From Chara braunii (lineage: Eukaryota > Streptophyta > Charophyceae > Charales > Characeae), in assembly GCA_003427395.1 (NCBI GenBank), contig BFEA01000041.1:4617507-4667260 (forward strand): DNA of 49,754 bases. The letters are read 5' to 3'. A program made the translations under genes and the position numbers. Below the pieces are notes generated by a model, which was not told where the DNA came from, made no database searches, and saw only the letters and a list, made by a program, of their open reading frames with translations. This document shows, piece by piece, positions 1 through 11,060 of the stretch (positions are counted from its first letter, which is position 1; every line of letters begins with the position of its first letter).

Positions 1-239
1 TCAGGTAATTGAGAGTTATTTTATTCGTCTGATTGAATCAGGATTCCATTTCAGGTCTGTTTATCAACAGTTTATACGCGTACCTGTCGGCTGTTAGGAG
101 CACGTCAACGTCTTAGAACGTTTATCCTCTCAGCAACCTGTGTTTTCTACTCCCTTGCCCTTTCCGTTTTCGGTTCCTCTTGTGCAATTTGCGGTCGAGG
201 ACTTACGTACTTTTTGAAGCAATTCTCGTCTTCTCTTTT

Positions 240-841
240 GCTGATATGTGGCCGATAGCGTTCGGTCGAAGTACGTCTTTTACTCGGCCGCTTAAGTGTT
301 TTTTTTTTTTTTTTATGGACTCGGCACTACGTTTCAGGTGCAGCGCCATGTACTGACGTGCCAAGAACGTCTTTTACTCGGCCGCTTAAGTGTTTTTTTT
401 TTTGAAGGACTCGGCATTACGTTCAGGTGCAGCGCCATGTACTGACGTGCCAAATTGGCTAATACTGGCTGTCTGCTTAGGGTAAGGGGAATGCGAGCTG
501 CATGTCCTGTACCTGACCGTCTGTTCTGGGTAAGGACGTTCAGGTGCATCGCCATGTACGCACGTACGAAATTGGCTAGTACTGGCTGTCTGCTTAGGCT
601 AAGTAGTGCCGAGTCCATAAAAAATAAAACACTTAGCGGCCGAGTAGAAGACGTACTTCGACTGAACGCCATCGGCCACATGTCAGCAAATTTCGTACGT
701 GCGTACATGGCGATGCACCTGAACGTGCTTACCAACAACAGACGGTCAGGTACAGGACAAGCAGCTGGCATTCCCCTTAGCGTAAGCAGACAGCCAGTAT
801 TAGCCAGTTTGGTACGTCAGTACATGGCGCTGCACCTGAAC
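240..841. repeat. rearranged foldback repeat
   Basis: Segment 421-572 is the near-perfect reverse complement of 688-841 (shared core GTGCAGCGCCATGTACTGAC). Segment 240-331 is the reverse complement of 606-688 (shared core ACTCGGCCGCTTAAGTG). Part of these is copied again at 332-420. The order is A-B-A'-B', not a simple hairpin. The open frames on both strands are a by-product of the inverted arms. Confidence 0.8.
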
Positions 842-1015
842 GTACAGCTCGTTCTATGTTATTTTGCACTATGCTCTACTGAAAGGGGAAATATGAAGAT
901 AAGACAGAAAAGCGGAGGGCGAGAGCAGTACCGGAAACGGGTGATGGATAGACTATGACGGACACATTTTGCAGAACCTTCCACAAGGGGAATGCCAGGT
1001 GCATGTCCTGTACAT

Positions 1016-1017
<2 letters not shown>

Positions 1018-1073
<56 letters not shown>
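1018..1073. repeat. (GA)n microsatellite
   Basis: About 28 uninterrupted GA units. The arginine-glutamate open frames across it are artefacts. Confidence 0.97.
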
Positions 1074-1076
<3 letters not shown>

Positions 1077-1211
1077 CTTTTACAGCGGTTTAAGAGCTGT
1101 GATGGATGTGATTACGTTTGGGTCGACCTCCCACACCCACTTCTCTCAAGAGTCCGCCTGCCATGGGCCTCTCGACGGTCGTCGTGGCATTGCAGGATGA
1201 ACTGCCACGTC

Positions 1212-1240
<29 letters not shown>
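1212..1240. repeat. (CA)n microsatellite
   Basis: About 14 CA units. Confidence 0.95.
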
Positions 1241-1242
<2 letters not shown>

Positions 1243-1899
1243 AAACCTCGTTCGCGAGTGGCCACCTGGGCCGCCGCGCACCCCCCACCGCACCCGCCCC
1301 TCCCCTACGACGACCGCCGCCGCTCATGCCCCCCTCAACAGACTCTTCGCTGCCGAATACCTTCCCCACTGCCCACCTCTCTGCTGCCTAACAAACTCCT
1401 TTTCTACCGTCCATTGAAGAAAACGTAAAATGGAGAGAGAGAGACGTGGCATTGCAGCACGAACTACCATGTCGATCGTTCTGTTTCCATGCATCGGTTG
1501 GACTTCACAGTGAAAGCCCACGGCAGGTGCGCAGACATAACGGGAGAATAGATTCGGTCGAGGTAGGTGACATAAGGCAAGTAGGCGAAGACAGGAGGGA
1601 GCATGATCTTCGTTTGTTTTGCCGGCGATGAGAATGGCGAAGGGGAGGAAAATGGAAGTTGTGATGGGGAAAAAAAAATGATGGCAGACACGATTTCATG
1701 CTTTCTTTCTTTTTCATTTCTTCGCCATTTCTTCTCCATTTCTGTATATAGTAAAGTGATTTCTGATTTCTTAGCTATCTCTGTGCATGGTGAAGTGAGA
1801 GCGTCAGGCTAGTCAAGAGGGGGGGGGTAGCTGCTCTCCTGATCTCCCCCAACATCGCCCACTTCCGTTACCATCTTCCTGTTCCCCCTATGTGTGCCA

Positions 1900-1960
1900 A
1901 ACACACACATACACACCACACACACATACACACACACACACACACACAGACACACACACA

Positions 1961-2027
<67 letters not shown>

Positions 2028-2034
2028 AGAGAGA
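1900..2034. repeat. (CA)n microsatellite with (GA) end
   Basis: Long CA array with a few interruptions (ACAC-CACA, CAGACA), ending in a short GA run. The Thr-His and Cys-Val open frames on the two strands are artefacts. Confidence 0.97.
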
Positions 2035-3015
2035 GTTCAGGAGGCAAGTACACGGTGTGCATACAGCATCGGCTGATTACTTTTATAGAAACACGGTTAG
2101 CAGACTCGGAATTTCACGCGTCATACATACAATATCGGCTGATCACAGACAGAGAAAAGACAGTTAGCAGACTCAGAATCTGAATTTTCAGCAATCAGAT
2201 CAGGACAGGATCTTCTCAGACGAGGGCAGAGCTCTGAGATTGCAATAGTGCGGCTCGTTGCCGAGCCCAAAAAATCCATATGCTACAGTCTGTTGTCACT
2301 GTTTGTTCATTACTTATCGACTCCTCGAACCGTGCGATTGCCTGTTTTCGAGCAAGCGAAATTGCAACATCTACTTTACTAGACTGAACGCTGCTCCAAA
2401 TTTGACTATAATGACCGTGCGTTCGATTCGGAGGATCAGTGAAGTTAGTTGGTGATTAGCTCTCTGCAAAATTTCTTAGTGCACAAATGAATACAGAACA
2501 AAACTGTGTTTCGCTGTTTCTTGGGTTTGCTGATATTCTGAGTTAAAAAGAAAAATAAAAACAATACAGCACAAAACCGAAGCTGCAAATTGCTGCGAAC
2601 CCGTTTAACTCTTCTTTCTTCTGTGTCGTCTCTGATGGGTGGTCGTTCAACAGCATGCGGAACCCTCTTTCCAATTCCCATTCCCCTCTTCCCATCTCTC
2701 CCCCCCCCCCTCCTCTCTCTTGACCTGGTAGTACGTGGTGGAATGCCACGTCGATCAATCGAGGGGCCCCTGGTGGGCGAAGTGGCGGGTGGAAGGCAGT
2801 CGCTGTCGAGGTCTCTTTCCCTTTCTCTCTCGCGCTCTCCCTCTCTATTTGTCTCTTTCTCTCTTTCTCTCTCTAGGGGCGCGTGCTCCAGGCGGAGGAT
2901 AGCAGTAGCGTCGATGGCCAGGGGGTTAGGGGAGGTATGCGGTCGCGGGGAGTTAGTTGGCACAGCAGGTGAATTAGTCGCGCGCGCTGTGTATACAACA
3001 TATATATATGTATAT

Positions 3016-3052
3016 GTGATGAGTCGGTGAAACTCCGACGAAACAGTTTGTA
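3016..3052 (+). ncRNA. hammerhead-ribozyme-like core, copy 1
   Basis: Reads GTGATGA, stem II arms GTCGG/CCGAC with a 7-nt loop, GAA, then ACA/TGT as a 3-bp stem III and A at the cleavage position. C3 is replaced by G, so activity is unlikely. It runs directly into the reverse-complement 3' end of another copy of the same repeat. Confidence 0.35.
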
Positions 3053-3148
3053 CATATATCGTCAAACAGAGCTGCCTGGTAAACCGTAGGCTGAGAGGGA
3101 GAAGAGGTGTCGTCTCTATGTGTGTGTATGCAGTATATATATGTATAT

Positions 3149-3185
3149 ATGATGAGTCGGTGAAACTCCGACGAAACAGTTTGTA
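3149..3185 (+). ncRNA. hammerhead-ribozyme-like core, copy 2
   Basis: Tandem duplicate of copy 1 with the same stem II and III, and A in place of C3. It is followed by the reverse-complement body of the repeat that ends in copy 3. Confidence 0.35.
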
Positions 3186-3259
3186 CATATATCGTTAAAC
3201 AGAGCTGCCTGGTGAACCGTAGGCTGAGAGGGAGAAGAGGACAAGAAACGAGGGGCTGT
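3186..3259 (-). repeat. body of hammerhead-carrying repeat
   Basis: Reads on the minus strand CACAGCCCCTCG, then TCCTCTTCTCCCTCTC, CCTACGGTT and GGCAGCTCTGTTTA to ACGATATATG. The same body recurs at about 7088, 18452, 20892, 20958, 21044, 28600, 32640 and 45712, often ending at a TA microsatellite. Confidence 0.75.
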
Positions 3260-3296
3260 GACAAACTGTTTCGTCGGAGTTTCACCGACTCATCAG
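3260..3296 (-). ncRNA. hammerhead-ribozyme-like core, copy 3 (full conserved core)
   Basis: On the minus strand: CTGATGA, stem II GTCGG/CCGAC, GAA, stem III ACA/TGT with loop GTT, then C after GT at the predicted cleavage site. All core positions of the hammerhead consensus are met. The flanks (AGCCTG before, ACAGCC after) do not pair, so no stem I is visible. Confidence 0.42.
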
Positions 3297-4143
3297 CAGG
3301 CTGAATATATGTATTTTGTCAGTAAATTTCTCTGTCCGGGTTGAATTGTGGGGATACCCGGCCCCGAATTGATTCAAGTAATGAAAGGAGACTGGTATCT
3401 TTAAAAATATATATGGGTCGATATGACACACGGGGGTGGGGGCAGCCGCCGCTCAACCTACATCCACGTGGGCGGCCTTGTACGCAAGAGGTTCTGAACA
3501 GGGGCTCTGATACTCGTGACAATATATATGTATTTTATCTTTGTCGCCCATGTGGGGGAATGGGGAGAAGCTAGGGGGAAGTGGGAGATGGGGAGAAGCT
3601 AGGGGAAAGTGGGAGATGGGGCGGGAGGTTGAGGGAGATCAGGGGAGCAACCATCCCCCGCCCCTCCGGGTATAGGCACGCACTCTCTCTCTCTCTTTCT
3701 CCACCGACAGATCAGTCGGACGTGCTTACTTAGCATAACTGGTCTTCGGCTATCGACGACGGAGTAATTGACCGTCAAATACGTTAGTGGCAGTTTGACG
3801 GCCATATTTCTCGCTTCGATGGGAAAGAAGATGATATCAACCAATCTCGCTCTCTCGTCCTCTAGGCCATCAAGCCCCCTCTCTTGCCCCGGCTCTCTCG
3901 CTGTCGCACTCTTCTTGGGGCTCTCAATCTCTCAAGTAGTCGCCTCCTGATCTCCACCTCTTGGCGCTCTCTCCCTAGACACTGCTGTTACTCGATGGGC
4001 GTTGTGAGAAGTAGATGGGAGGTGCAGCTACTGACAAAATGGTCAGTTTTTGTGTCAGGCCCCCTCCTCCCCCGCCCTCCCCTTTGGGGAGCCGCACCCG
4101 ATGCCCTGACCACTGCCAGTTAGGGTGTGGGGCAACATGCATT

Positions 4144-4260
4144 CCCTTGATTGTGATAGGTAGCTATGCTTGCAGGGGTCCCCTGTCCAGGAGTACCCTT
4201 GATTGTGATAGGTAGCTATGCTTGCAGGGGTCCCCTGTCCAGGAGTAGTAGGAGTAGGTC
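4144..4260. repeat. 52-bp tandem duplication
   Basis: CCCTTGATTGTGATAGGTAG...CCTGTCCAGGAGTA occurs twice in a row, followed by a degenerate AGTAGGAGTAGG tract. Confidence 0.9.
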
Positions 4261-4310
4261 CAGGAGTAGTAGGAGTAGGTAGGTAGTGAAAGGTTTTTAT
4301 TTTTATTTTT

Positions 4311-4407
4311 AATTTGGACCATTTCTTGATTTATGCGTGTCATCCTTGCACAGGGGCCATGCTAATCTTCTCTGTATCGTTCCAACTTTAACGATGTCCC
4401 TAAGGAT
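4311..4407 (-). pseudogene. U6 snRNA retropseudogene, near full length
   Basis: The minus strand reads GGGACATCGTTAAAGTTGGAAC, then GATACAGAGAAGATTAGCAT, GGCCCCTGTGCAAGGATGAC, ACGCATAAATC and GAAATGGTCC, closely following plant U6. The first part is changed. Its 3' side runs into an A-rich stretch (4293-4310) instead of a pol III T-run, so it looks retroposed. No clear target duplication. Confidence 0.85.
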
Positions 4408-4483
4408 AGATTTAGTTTAGTTTTTAGAAAGAGGGAAAATAAAAAAACGAGGGAAAGAAAAAAGAAAGTAAAATTCATGCTGT

Positions 4484-4960
4484 GTGCACCCGTTTGACGA
4501 CTATGGGCCGCAGCGATCTGGGCTGGTTGTGGTCCGATATGAAGTGTGGGTGATCGGACCTCTACACGGGCCGTCCATTTGCACGATTGGCCTGCGATCT
4601 GGGCCATTCCTTATGATGAGTTGCAGTTTTTATAGTATTGTACGTACAGCGACAGTGACCTGTGTTGGGAAGGCTGTAGCACGTGAGAAGTGGCGCTCTC
4701 TCATGAGCAATGGGCCAATCGCTTGCCTTCGGGTTATGGTATTCAGCAGCATCTGCACAATCCGCACAATAGATTGTCACTGGCATATCCGTCCATTGGC
4801 ACAACCGACCTGCAACCGTTCCTTATGATGAGTTGCGGTTTCTGCAGATACAGCGACGATGACGGTGTGTGAAAGACTGTAGGAGGTGGGAAGAGGCTCT
4901 CTCTCATGAGCAATGGCTGGTCTTCGGGTTATGGCATTCAGCAGGATCTACACGGTATTT
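4484..4960. repeat. two tandem copies of a ~190-210 bp unit
   Basis: The series CCTTATGATGAGTTGC, CAGCGAC, CTCTCTCATGAGCAATGG, CTTCGGGTTATGG, CATTCAGCAG occurs at about 4600-4760 and 4820-4960. A third, more diverged copy resumes at about 6000-6240 beyond the LINE. Confidence 0.75.
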
Positions 4961-6000
4961 TTTTTTTTTGTGTTTTTTTTTAATATAATGGGCCCAGTCC
5001 CCAAGGCTTAAGATTACAAAATTTGTTGCCAGAGGCCGGGGTCCTCACAGTCTACCCGGAAAACTCAATTGTCTGGGAGCCTTACCCAGCTTCGTTTTTT
5101 ATGAGACCCAAAGGGACCCGAGTCAGATATCACATTTAAAGACTTCTATCCTAGAAAACCTCTAATAATGAAAAACCTATATTTCTCCTATCTTCTACCC
5201 ACCTTTCAGCTCAAACACATTCCTATTCTATTATACGTTCAAAGTCCCAACGACCTAAGATGAACCTAACACGGTTCTAATCCTGTTCTACTCTTCTTTG
5301 TAACAGCCAAGGAGTGAGTGTAAGTTTGCCTTCTGCTGAGATTGACGCTATTCTACCATCTCTAGCCCATGTACTGTAGAACCATGCCAGTCTGCATAAA
5401 TAGTACACCGTAGGAGTGTGAGGAACCTATTCGTCTGCTCAGAGAAGGACTGAGACTCTTTTCTGAAAAGCAGATTATTTCTAGAGTTCCAGATAACTTT
5501 CATGGCCACCCCTCTACAGGCCAAGGCTACTTACCCCCAGCCTTTCAGTAGGTCCTGATCCTCGGAGCAGAAACCATGGAGAGTCCATTTGTGTGTCCAC
5601 CAGAAATAATCCCCTGAGATTTCCTTCCAGTGATTCTTCCACCAGTCCCATAGTTGAGTAGACAGAGGACAGTAGAGCCAAAGATTTTTGTTTGTTTCCC
5701 AGTCCCAGTTACATCTGACACATCTTTCATCAATCTCCATTCCTCTGGATACCAGCCATCTTTGGCTCTACGACTGGGTCCACATGATGCTTGCTTATTT
5801 CTGGGAGGGGATCTTTTTCAAGGCCCTTCAGAGTTTCGGCAGGTTTATATTTCCCGGCTCCTTCTGTAGTCTTTCGCTTGCTACTGTGATCGCTTGGACT
5901 TTCCTGGATGCTTGTAGAACCTTGACCCCCTATTTTGGTTTTGTAAAATAGTGCAGGGGAAAAGGACCCCAGAGCCTCTACATCCTTCCACCCGTGCAAC
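4960..6000 (-). mobile_element. non-LTR (LINE) retrotransposon 3' fragment with zf-RVT-like domain
   Basis: On the minus strand, 5740-5531 encodes MEIDERCVRCNWDWETNKN, then LWLYCPLSTQLWDWW, a C-x2-C...H/L-x-x-x-C pattern like the zinc-binding domain that follows LINE reverse transcriptases (CPRCG...ETxxHLxxxCPxSxxxW). The fragment ends on the plus-strand left in a T-rich tract (4960-4982), i.e. a poly(A) tail. No intact reverse transcriptase remains; 5730-6002 minus is probably its degraded upstream continuation. Confidence 0.6.
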
Positions 6001-6600
6001 ACGCTACATTGTCACAGTGGCATACGGAAGTGATTTCGTAGATATTATGTCGCAGCAATCCACAGCAGCTGAGTTTTTTTGTTCATTTTTTCTCCCCTGT
6101 AAGTTGACTGAGAAGCAGAGGACTTCCAGTGAATTTCACCGATGGATTGCCCCGCTAGGGGTCTGGAGGTGGTTGCTCTCTCACTGACGGTGGCTGGTCT
6201 TCAGGCTTATGTTATAAGGCAGCACGTGCACAATACAGCGTAGCTTTGACATGGCGTCAGGAGATCATCAGCCAAACAAGATAGAAAACAGGAACAAAAA
6301 AGAAGAATTAGTGGCGGTTGAGATTGTGCCCTTGGCTGCAGTGATGGTGCTTTACAAATGTGATCGTGACTAAGGGCATAATCACACTACCCTAGGGACT
6401 TTTTCGACTCAGCTCTGGACGTGTATAAAGTAAGATGCAACTGTGTCTGGCTGTCATAATGGTCAGATACGTTAATTCAAGTGCTAGTGTGAGTATGCCT
6501 GAAATCCGTTGTCTTCTTGGGAAGAATACGGTTCGGAGTTGTCAAAGTGGACAGTTATTTTTTTAAGAGCTAAGTATGTTCATGTCACTTTTGAGTACTG
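6000..6600. repeat. third unit of the 4484 repeat and first copy of an AT-rich dispersed repeat
   Basis: 6000-6240 matches the 4484-4960 units. 6365-6610 (CACTA...GGGACTTTT.CGACTCAGCTCTGGACGTG...GTGAGTATGCC) is repeated at 6825-7000. No coding signal. Confidence 0.6.
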
Positions 6601-6605
6601 AATAA

Positions 6606-6790
6606 GCAAAAAACGAAACCAGGTGCCGAGTTTGAAAAAGCAATGAAAGTACCAACGGCTGTGGCGTGGTGTCAGATGGGGAAAGAAAGAAAGAAAAAAT
6701 TGAATGGGTACTATTTGAGAATTTTTTACCCAAATTGCTGTTTCGAAGTCGGCGGCTGTTTTCTTTGCCGGTGCATGTATTTTGTGCCTT
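6606..6790. repeat. foldback element family, copy 1
   Basis: Left arm GAAACCAGGTGCCGAGTTTG...AGCAAT and right arm ATTGCTGTTTCGAAGTCGGC...GTTTTCTTTGCCGG are reverse complements with mismatches, about 45 bp each. Copies at 7616-7795, 7890-8100 and 8547-8770. Confidence 0.7.
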
Positions 6791-7087
6791 TGCGAACTCA
6801 AAACCTGCCCGTCACCGGTTGTTTCATAATCACACTAGGGACTTTTACGACTCAGCTCTGGACGTGGTTACAGCCTTACTGTGAGTATGCCCTAAATCCG
6901 TTGTCTTCCTGGGCAGAATATGGTTCGGAGTTGTCGAAGTGGACAGTTATTTTTAAAAGAGGTGAAGTACATTCATGTCAGTTTCGAGTATCGAATTTAT
7001 AAGCAAAAAAAATGAAAATCCTTGTGTCACCAGTTGAAATCTGGTTTCTGGCATGAGATCAGACAATAGAAGCAATGACATCACAGC

Positions 7088-7160
7088 CCGCCGTTTGGTG
7101 TCCTCTTCTCCCTCTCCGCCTACAGTTTACCTGGCAGCTCTGTTTGATGATATATATGTC
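7088..7160 (+). repeat. hammerhead-repeat body, 5'-truncated copy
   Basis: GTGTCCTCTTCTCCCTCTCC, CCTACAGTTTACCTGGCAGC, TCTGTTTGATGATATATATG. No ribozyme core precedes it. Confidence 0.75.
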
Positions 7161-7615
7161 ATCAAGTCTTATGAAATGCGAGTATCAAAATTTGGAACTT
7201 GTGGACAAATCTTCAAAAATGTTTGGCAAACAAAAACTTCCTAAGAAACAAAAACAAAAAAAAATTATTTTGAAGGCTCAAAAAAAAAAACCCACAAGGC
7301 TGGTGAATGATCTCATTGAGGCATTTTTTATTGTACCTTTTTTTTTTTTTTGATGATTGCCTGTTTTTTCTTCGACTATGATATTCAAGATTTTTGGATT
7401 TATTTTTAAGATTCAGAACATTCTCAATTGAAGGCAAATAAACGTATTCCTAGACTTAGTGTGCGAAAAGAATACGAAATTAGTTCAAGAAGTACTAAAG
7501 GTGCGAGTGGCAAAGGTACGCGGGATGTCACAAAACTTGAAATGCTTTGTTTTTCTCTCCGATCTAGCGCTAGGACTATTTTTGAGTTAACAAAAATATG
7601 AACTTTTGGTGAAAA

Positions 7616-7795
7616 ACATGTGCCGGCAAAGAAACCAGGCGCCGCGTTTGAAAAAGCAATGGAAGGACCACCGGACGTGGTGTGAGATGCGAAAAAAAGG
7701 GGGGGGGAAAACGCAATGGACTTTTTGCAAGTTTTTGGGCCAAATTGCTGTTTCGAAGTCGGTGCCTGTTTTCTTTGCTGACGCATGTTTTTTGG
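7616..7795. repeat. foldback element family, copy 2
   Basis: Left arm CATGTGCCGGCAAAGAAACC onwards and right arm ending GTTTTCTTTGCTGACGCATG are mutual reverse complements. This is the clearest pair in the family. Confidence 0.75.
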
Positions 7796-7889
7796 GCCTT
7801 TGCGAACTCGAAACCTGCTGCATCCTCGTTGTTTCTTTTGAGGTAAGTATTTATGTCACTTTTGAGTATTGAATAAGCAAAAAAAACAG

Positions 7890-8100
7890 TCGTTGCCAAA
7901 GAAACCAGGTGCGGAGTTTGAAAAAGCAACGAAAGTACCAATGGCTGTGGTGTCCGGTCGGGTGTCAGATTTACAGGGGTCGGTGGTGGGGTCAGATGCG
8001 GAGAGAAAAAAGAAATAAGACGCCCAATGGATACTTTTTTTACCCAAATTGCCATTTTGAAGTCGGCACCTGTGTTCTTTGCTGGCATGTGTTTTTTTGT
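7890..8100. repeat. foldback element family, copy 3
   Basis: Left arm GCCAAAGAAACCAGGTGCGG, right arm GTCGGCACCTGTGTTCTTTG. The inner part carries a short CAGATTTACAGGGGTCGGTG insertion relative to copy 2. Confidence 0.7.
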
Positions 8101-8229
8101 TTTCCCTTTGCGGACTTGAAACCTGCCGAGTCCACTGTTTTTTCTTTTGTTTGTTTTGTTTTTTATCTGGAGGGGCTCATGTTTGGCCACCCCTACCATC
8201 TCACACCTGGCAGCAAATGCCCTCTTTTG

Positions 8230-8515
8230 CATCGTCGTCCTCTCTTTTTACCCTCATTTTTGTCCTGGTCTTTCCTCCTCTCTTCCCCCTCACCGTCTTT
8301 TCTCCTCTCTTCCCCCTCACCTTTCCTCCATCTGATGCATCAGTGCGTTTTAAGTCATGCCAAGGCATGACTTTCCTCCATCTGTTGCATTCGTGCGTTT
8401 TTTTCCCCTCACCGTAAAAGGTACTGATTCTTTTTACCCTCATTTTTGTCCTGGTCTTTCCTCCTCTCTTCCCCCTCACCGTCTTTCCTCCTCCCTTCCC
8501 CCTCACCTTGAGGTA
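8230..8515. repeat. CT-rich tandem repeats
   Basis: TTTTTACCCTCATTTTTGTC and CCTCCTCTCTTCCCCCTCACC recur two to four times; GACTTTCCTCCATCTG is also repeated. No coding evidence. Confidence 0.8.
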
Positions 8516-8546
8516 CGATTATGTCAGAAAAGAGTTTCAAGTGGGC

Positions 8547-8770
8547 AAAAAAAGCAGACATGGCAAAGAAAACAGCCGCCGATTTGGAAGAGGCAATGAA
8601 AGTACCATGGCTGTGCTAGAGATACAGGTGTCGTATCTGCAGGGGCGGCCCATGGTGTCAGACGGGAAAGGGGAAAAAAATAAAAGGGCCAATGGAGCTA
8701 TTTCGCAGTGCATGCCCATTTGAGTTCGGTGGCTGTTTGTTTCTCCAGCGCGTGTTCTTTTGCCCATTCG
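8547..8770. repeat. foldback element family, copy 4
   Basis: Left arm GGCAAAGAAAACAGCCGCCG, right arm GTTCGGTGGCTGTTTGTTTC. The most diverged copy. Confidence 0.55.
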
Positions 8771-9689
8771 AGTTTGAAACCTGCCGCGTCCCCACTTGTT
8801 TCTGTTCTGAAACAAGCAGCAAATGTAACCAATGACAAGTTCACATCTCAAGCCTTTCGTACTCAGAATGTATGAGTGAAGATGAAAAAGGGGAAAAGGA
8901 TACTCAGCAGGTGCGGTATGAACCTCTCCAATACAAGACAAGCCTGCATCTCTCGAATACAGGACAAGTCTGCATTGCCCCTCAGTATCCTCCGCTGGAT
9001 AGAGCTTTCATCCTTTTTTCCCTCCCCTTCGCCACCACCCCTTTCAACTTTAAAGCACACTTTGCCTTCAACAAGTAGGTCATGACAATGTAACATGTAA
9101 AATCTTTTGTAAAATGTAAGCTTCGGTTTTTCAACTTTTTCTCTATTGTAATGTTCTCATGCAAGAAGACCAACAACAAAAGTGGGATTATGAGGCACCC
9201 GCCTCTGACCGCGCCATGACTGTGTTAGCAGGCTGCTGATACGCTTGGAGCGAAGAAAGTGGTTGAAGGTTATGGATGCCGTGGATCGCGCCATTTCACA
9301 TCCTCCTTCGTTGAAGGAGACTTGGGAAAGGGCCTGTGGACTTCACTTGGATAGAACGGTCAGTTTTTATGGCTGTATTTAGAGTGAAATTTGCCCGAAA
9401 TACAGCTGGGCGATCAATCTGGATGAAGACGGTAGTGTGAATCGGCACCGGGGTGCAAAATTGTCGAGCTGGGACAATGGTCTGGGGTCCGTTCCCCCTT
9501 CCCAATTAGTGCTGGAGACCCAAAAAACTGTTCAGGTGTTGATTTGTTAGACCCGGAATCTCCTTTGTGAATACTCTTATTCTACTTTTGTCCATGCTGT
9601 ACTAGCTGGTTCCCAGGCAGGGAGTGCTCTCCGCTGAAAGGTGGGAGCCAATGTGCTCGACACCGGAGTTAGGGGGTTCACCCTTATGT

Positions 9690-9811
9690 TGTCCAAGAGG
9701 ACTTCCGATTATAGGGGCCAGCAGGCACACCTGATGCAAAGAGCATGTGAGGTGGAATTCATCCGACAGTTGGCCATTAACGATGACAGAACATGTTGCC
9801 CTCGAGTACAT
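9690..9811 (-). pseudogene. LINE reverse-transcriptase fragment
   Basis: The minus strand reads YSRATCSVIVNGQLSDEF, then HLTCSLHQVCLLAPI. This matches the VNGxLSxxFxLTxSxRQGCPLAP block of LINE reverse transcriptases, with Gln-Gly-Cys decayed to Gln-Val-Cys. The rest of the open frame does not continue the domain, so it is a degraded fragment. Confidence 0.6.
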
Positions 9812-10668
9812 ACCTTTCGCCCATTGAAAACCCCCTGGTCCAAAGTCCGTTCTTCTGAGAGTTGTTTCGACGAAGGCTCAGAAGAAAATGGCTGGGACCA
9901 TTACCTGGAAGAAAATTGGTGGGACTGTTACACCCAGCCAAAAGTTGGCCATAGTGATCCGGGGGCCAAAAACGTCCTTTAAGGCATGTCGGCCACTATT
10001 CAGGGTGTGGATGTGTTAGATCCTTGGGGAATTTCCCTTGGGGAATCTCCTTTCTGATTGCTCTTATTCTACTTTTGAATGCTCCTCGTTCTGTGTTTCA
10101 AGATGGGCAGGAATTTCACCAGCATTTCGTCTGTGAGCTGCCGTAACTTGGGCTCATCATTGCTATATTAGCTGGTTCAGAACGTCGTCCTTTACGGTGT
10201 GTTGGCTTAATGTCTGTCGGAGAAGAATAATTTAAGAGAACAATCAGTCTTGAATGTCTGGGCCTGATATCCCAGTCCACTGGGACCTGAATGTCCTATA
10301 TAGCGACCTCACTGGTAAATTGGTAATAATTTAGTTCAGATGCGACTGTCCCCAGTTGACGAGGGTCCGCGGTCAGCAACTGTCCCTGGATGACGAGGAT
10401 CCAGGGTCAGCACTCAGCATACGTGGACGATGATCAGGGTGGTCAGTGCTTGGTGTGCAAATGTACTGTGCTTGATCAGTGCAAGTGGATGTTGCCTAAG
10501 ATGTGTGACCACTGTGAAGCAAAGGTGTACACTCTGCAAATGACTAGGAGCAAAAGAAGATGAGACTTCAGGAAGATTTTATGAGAAATGCAGAATAGAA
10601 CGGGAAGAGTCTATTTGACCTCTGCACGAGTAGGAATGACTGCTGTTCTAGAGGAATCATGTAGGCAT

Positions 10669-10920
10669 CTAGGCTACCAGAGTGGCCGGGGTCACTTGCC
10701 CGGCCGGGCCAAAAAATATATTTTCAAAATTTATTTGTTTTTCTAAATTTGGTGAAGAATTTCGATGCGACCCTGAGGCAAAACTTGTTCAGTTTATTTT
10801 TCTGAATAACATAGTTTTTTTTTCGGATTTTTTTTTTGTTTTGTTTTTTGTTTGGACCTTCCCTGGTCCTTGCACGGGCTGGCCGCGTGCGGGACCCGGA
10901 CGGCCCGGCTGGTAGCCTTG
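10669..10920. mobile_element. MITE-like element, 8-bp target duplication
   Basis: Terminal inverted repeats CTAGGCTACCAG and CTGGTAGCCTTG enclose GC-rich ends and an AT-rich centre (252 bp). It is flanked on both sides by GTAGGCAT (10661-10668 and 10921-10928). An 8-bp duplication suggests a hAT-like transposase. A second copy is at 37940-38173. Confidence 0.82.
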
Positions 10921-11060
10921 GTAGGCATTTATTCAAACTTACTAAAGTCTTTCGTCCAATTTTTGAGCTGATTTTTTCTTTTCTTTTCCTCCCGCCTCCC
11001 TGGCAGCTATCTAATTGTTGCGAATTGTTGTTTTGTTGATGATGATGGTTCTTCATGCAG

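Larger units (their letters stand above)
1..11060. other. region upstream of first recognised GWD exon, repeat-filled
   Basis: I could not recognise a promoter, start codon or transit-peptide exon. Stretches 1-239, 842-1017, 1241-1890, 2035-2990, 3311-4140, 8800-9600 and 9812-10660 show no feature beyond low-complexity sequence and weak repeats. The rest is listed separately. Upstream GWD exons may still be hidden here, because plastid transit peptides are not conserved in sequence. Confidence 0.6.

Noticed and set aside
334-958. Long opposite-strand open frames with similar proteins
   Set aside because: The similarity comes from inverted-repeat arms, not from genes.
955-1391. Overlapping open frames rich in Arg-Glu and Thr-His
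   Set aside because: They translate GA and CA microsatellites; no domain, no codon-like structure.
1809-2183. Six open frames across the CA array on both strands
   Set aside because: Pure microsatellite translation.
4311-4407. Functional U6 gene
   Set aside because: No T-run terminator at the U6 3' end, an A-rich stretch follows, and the 5' stem is altered.
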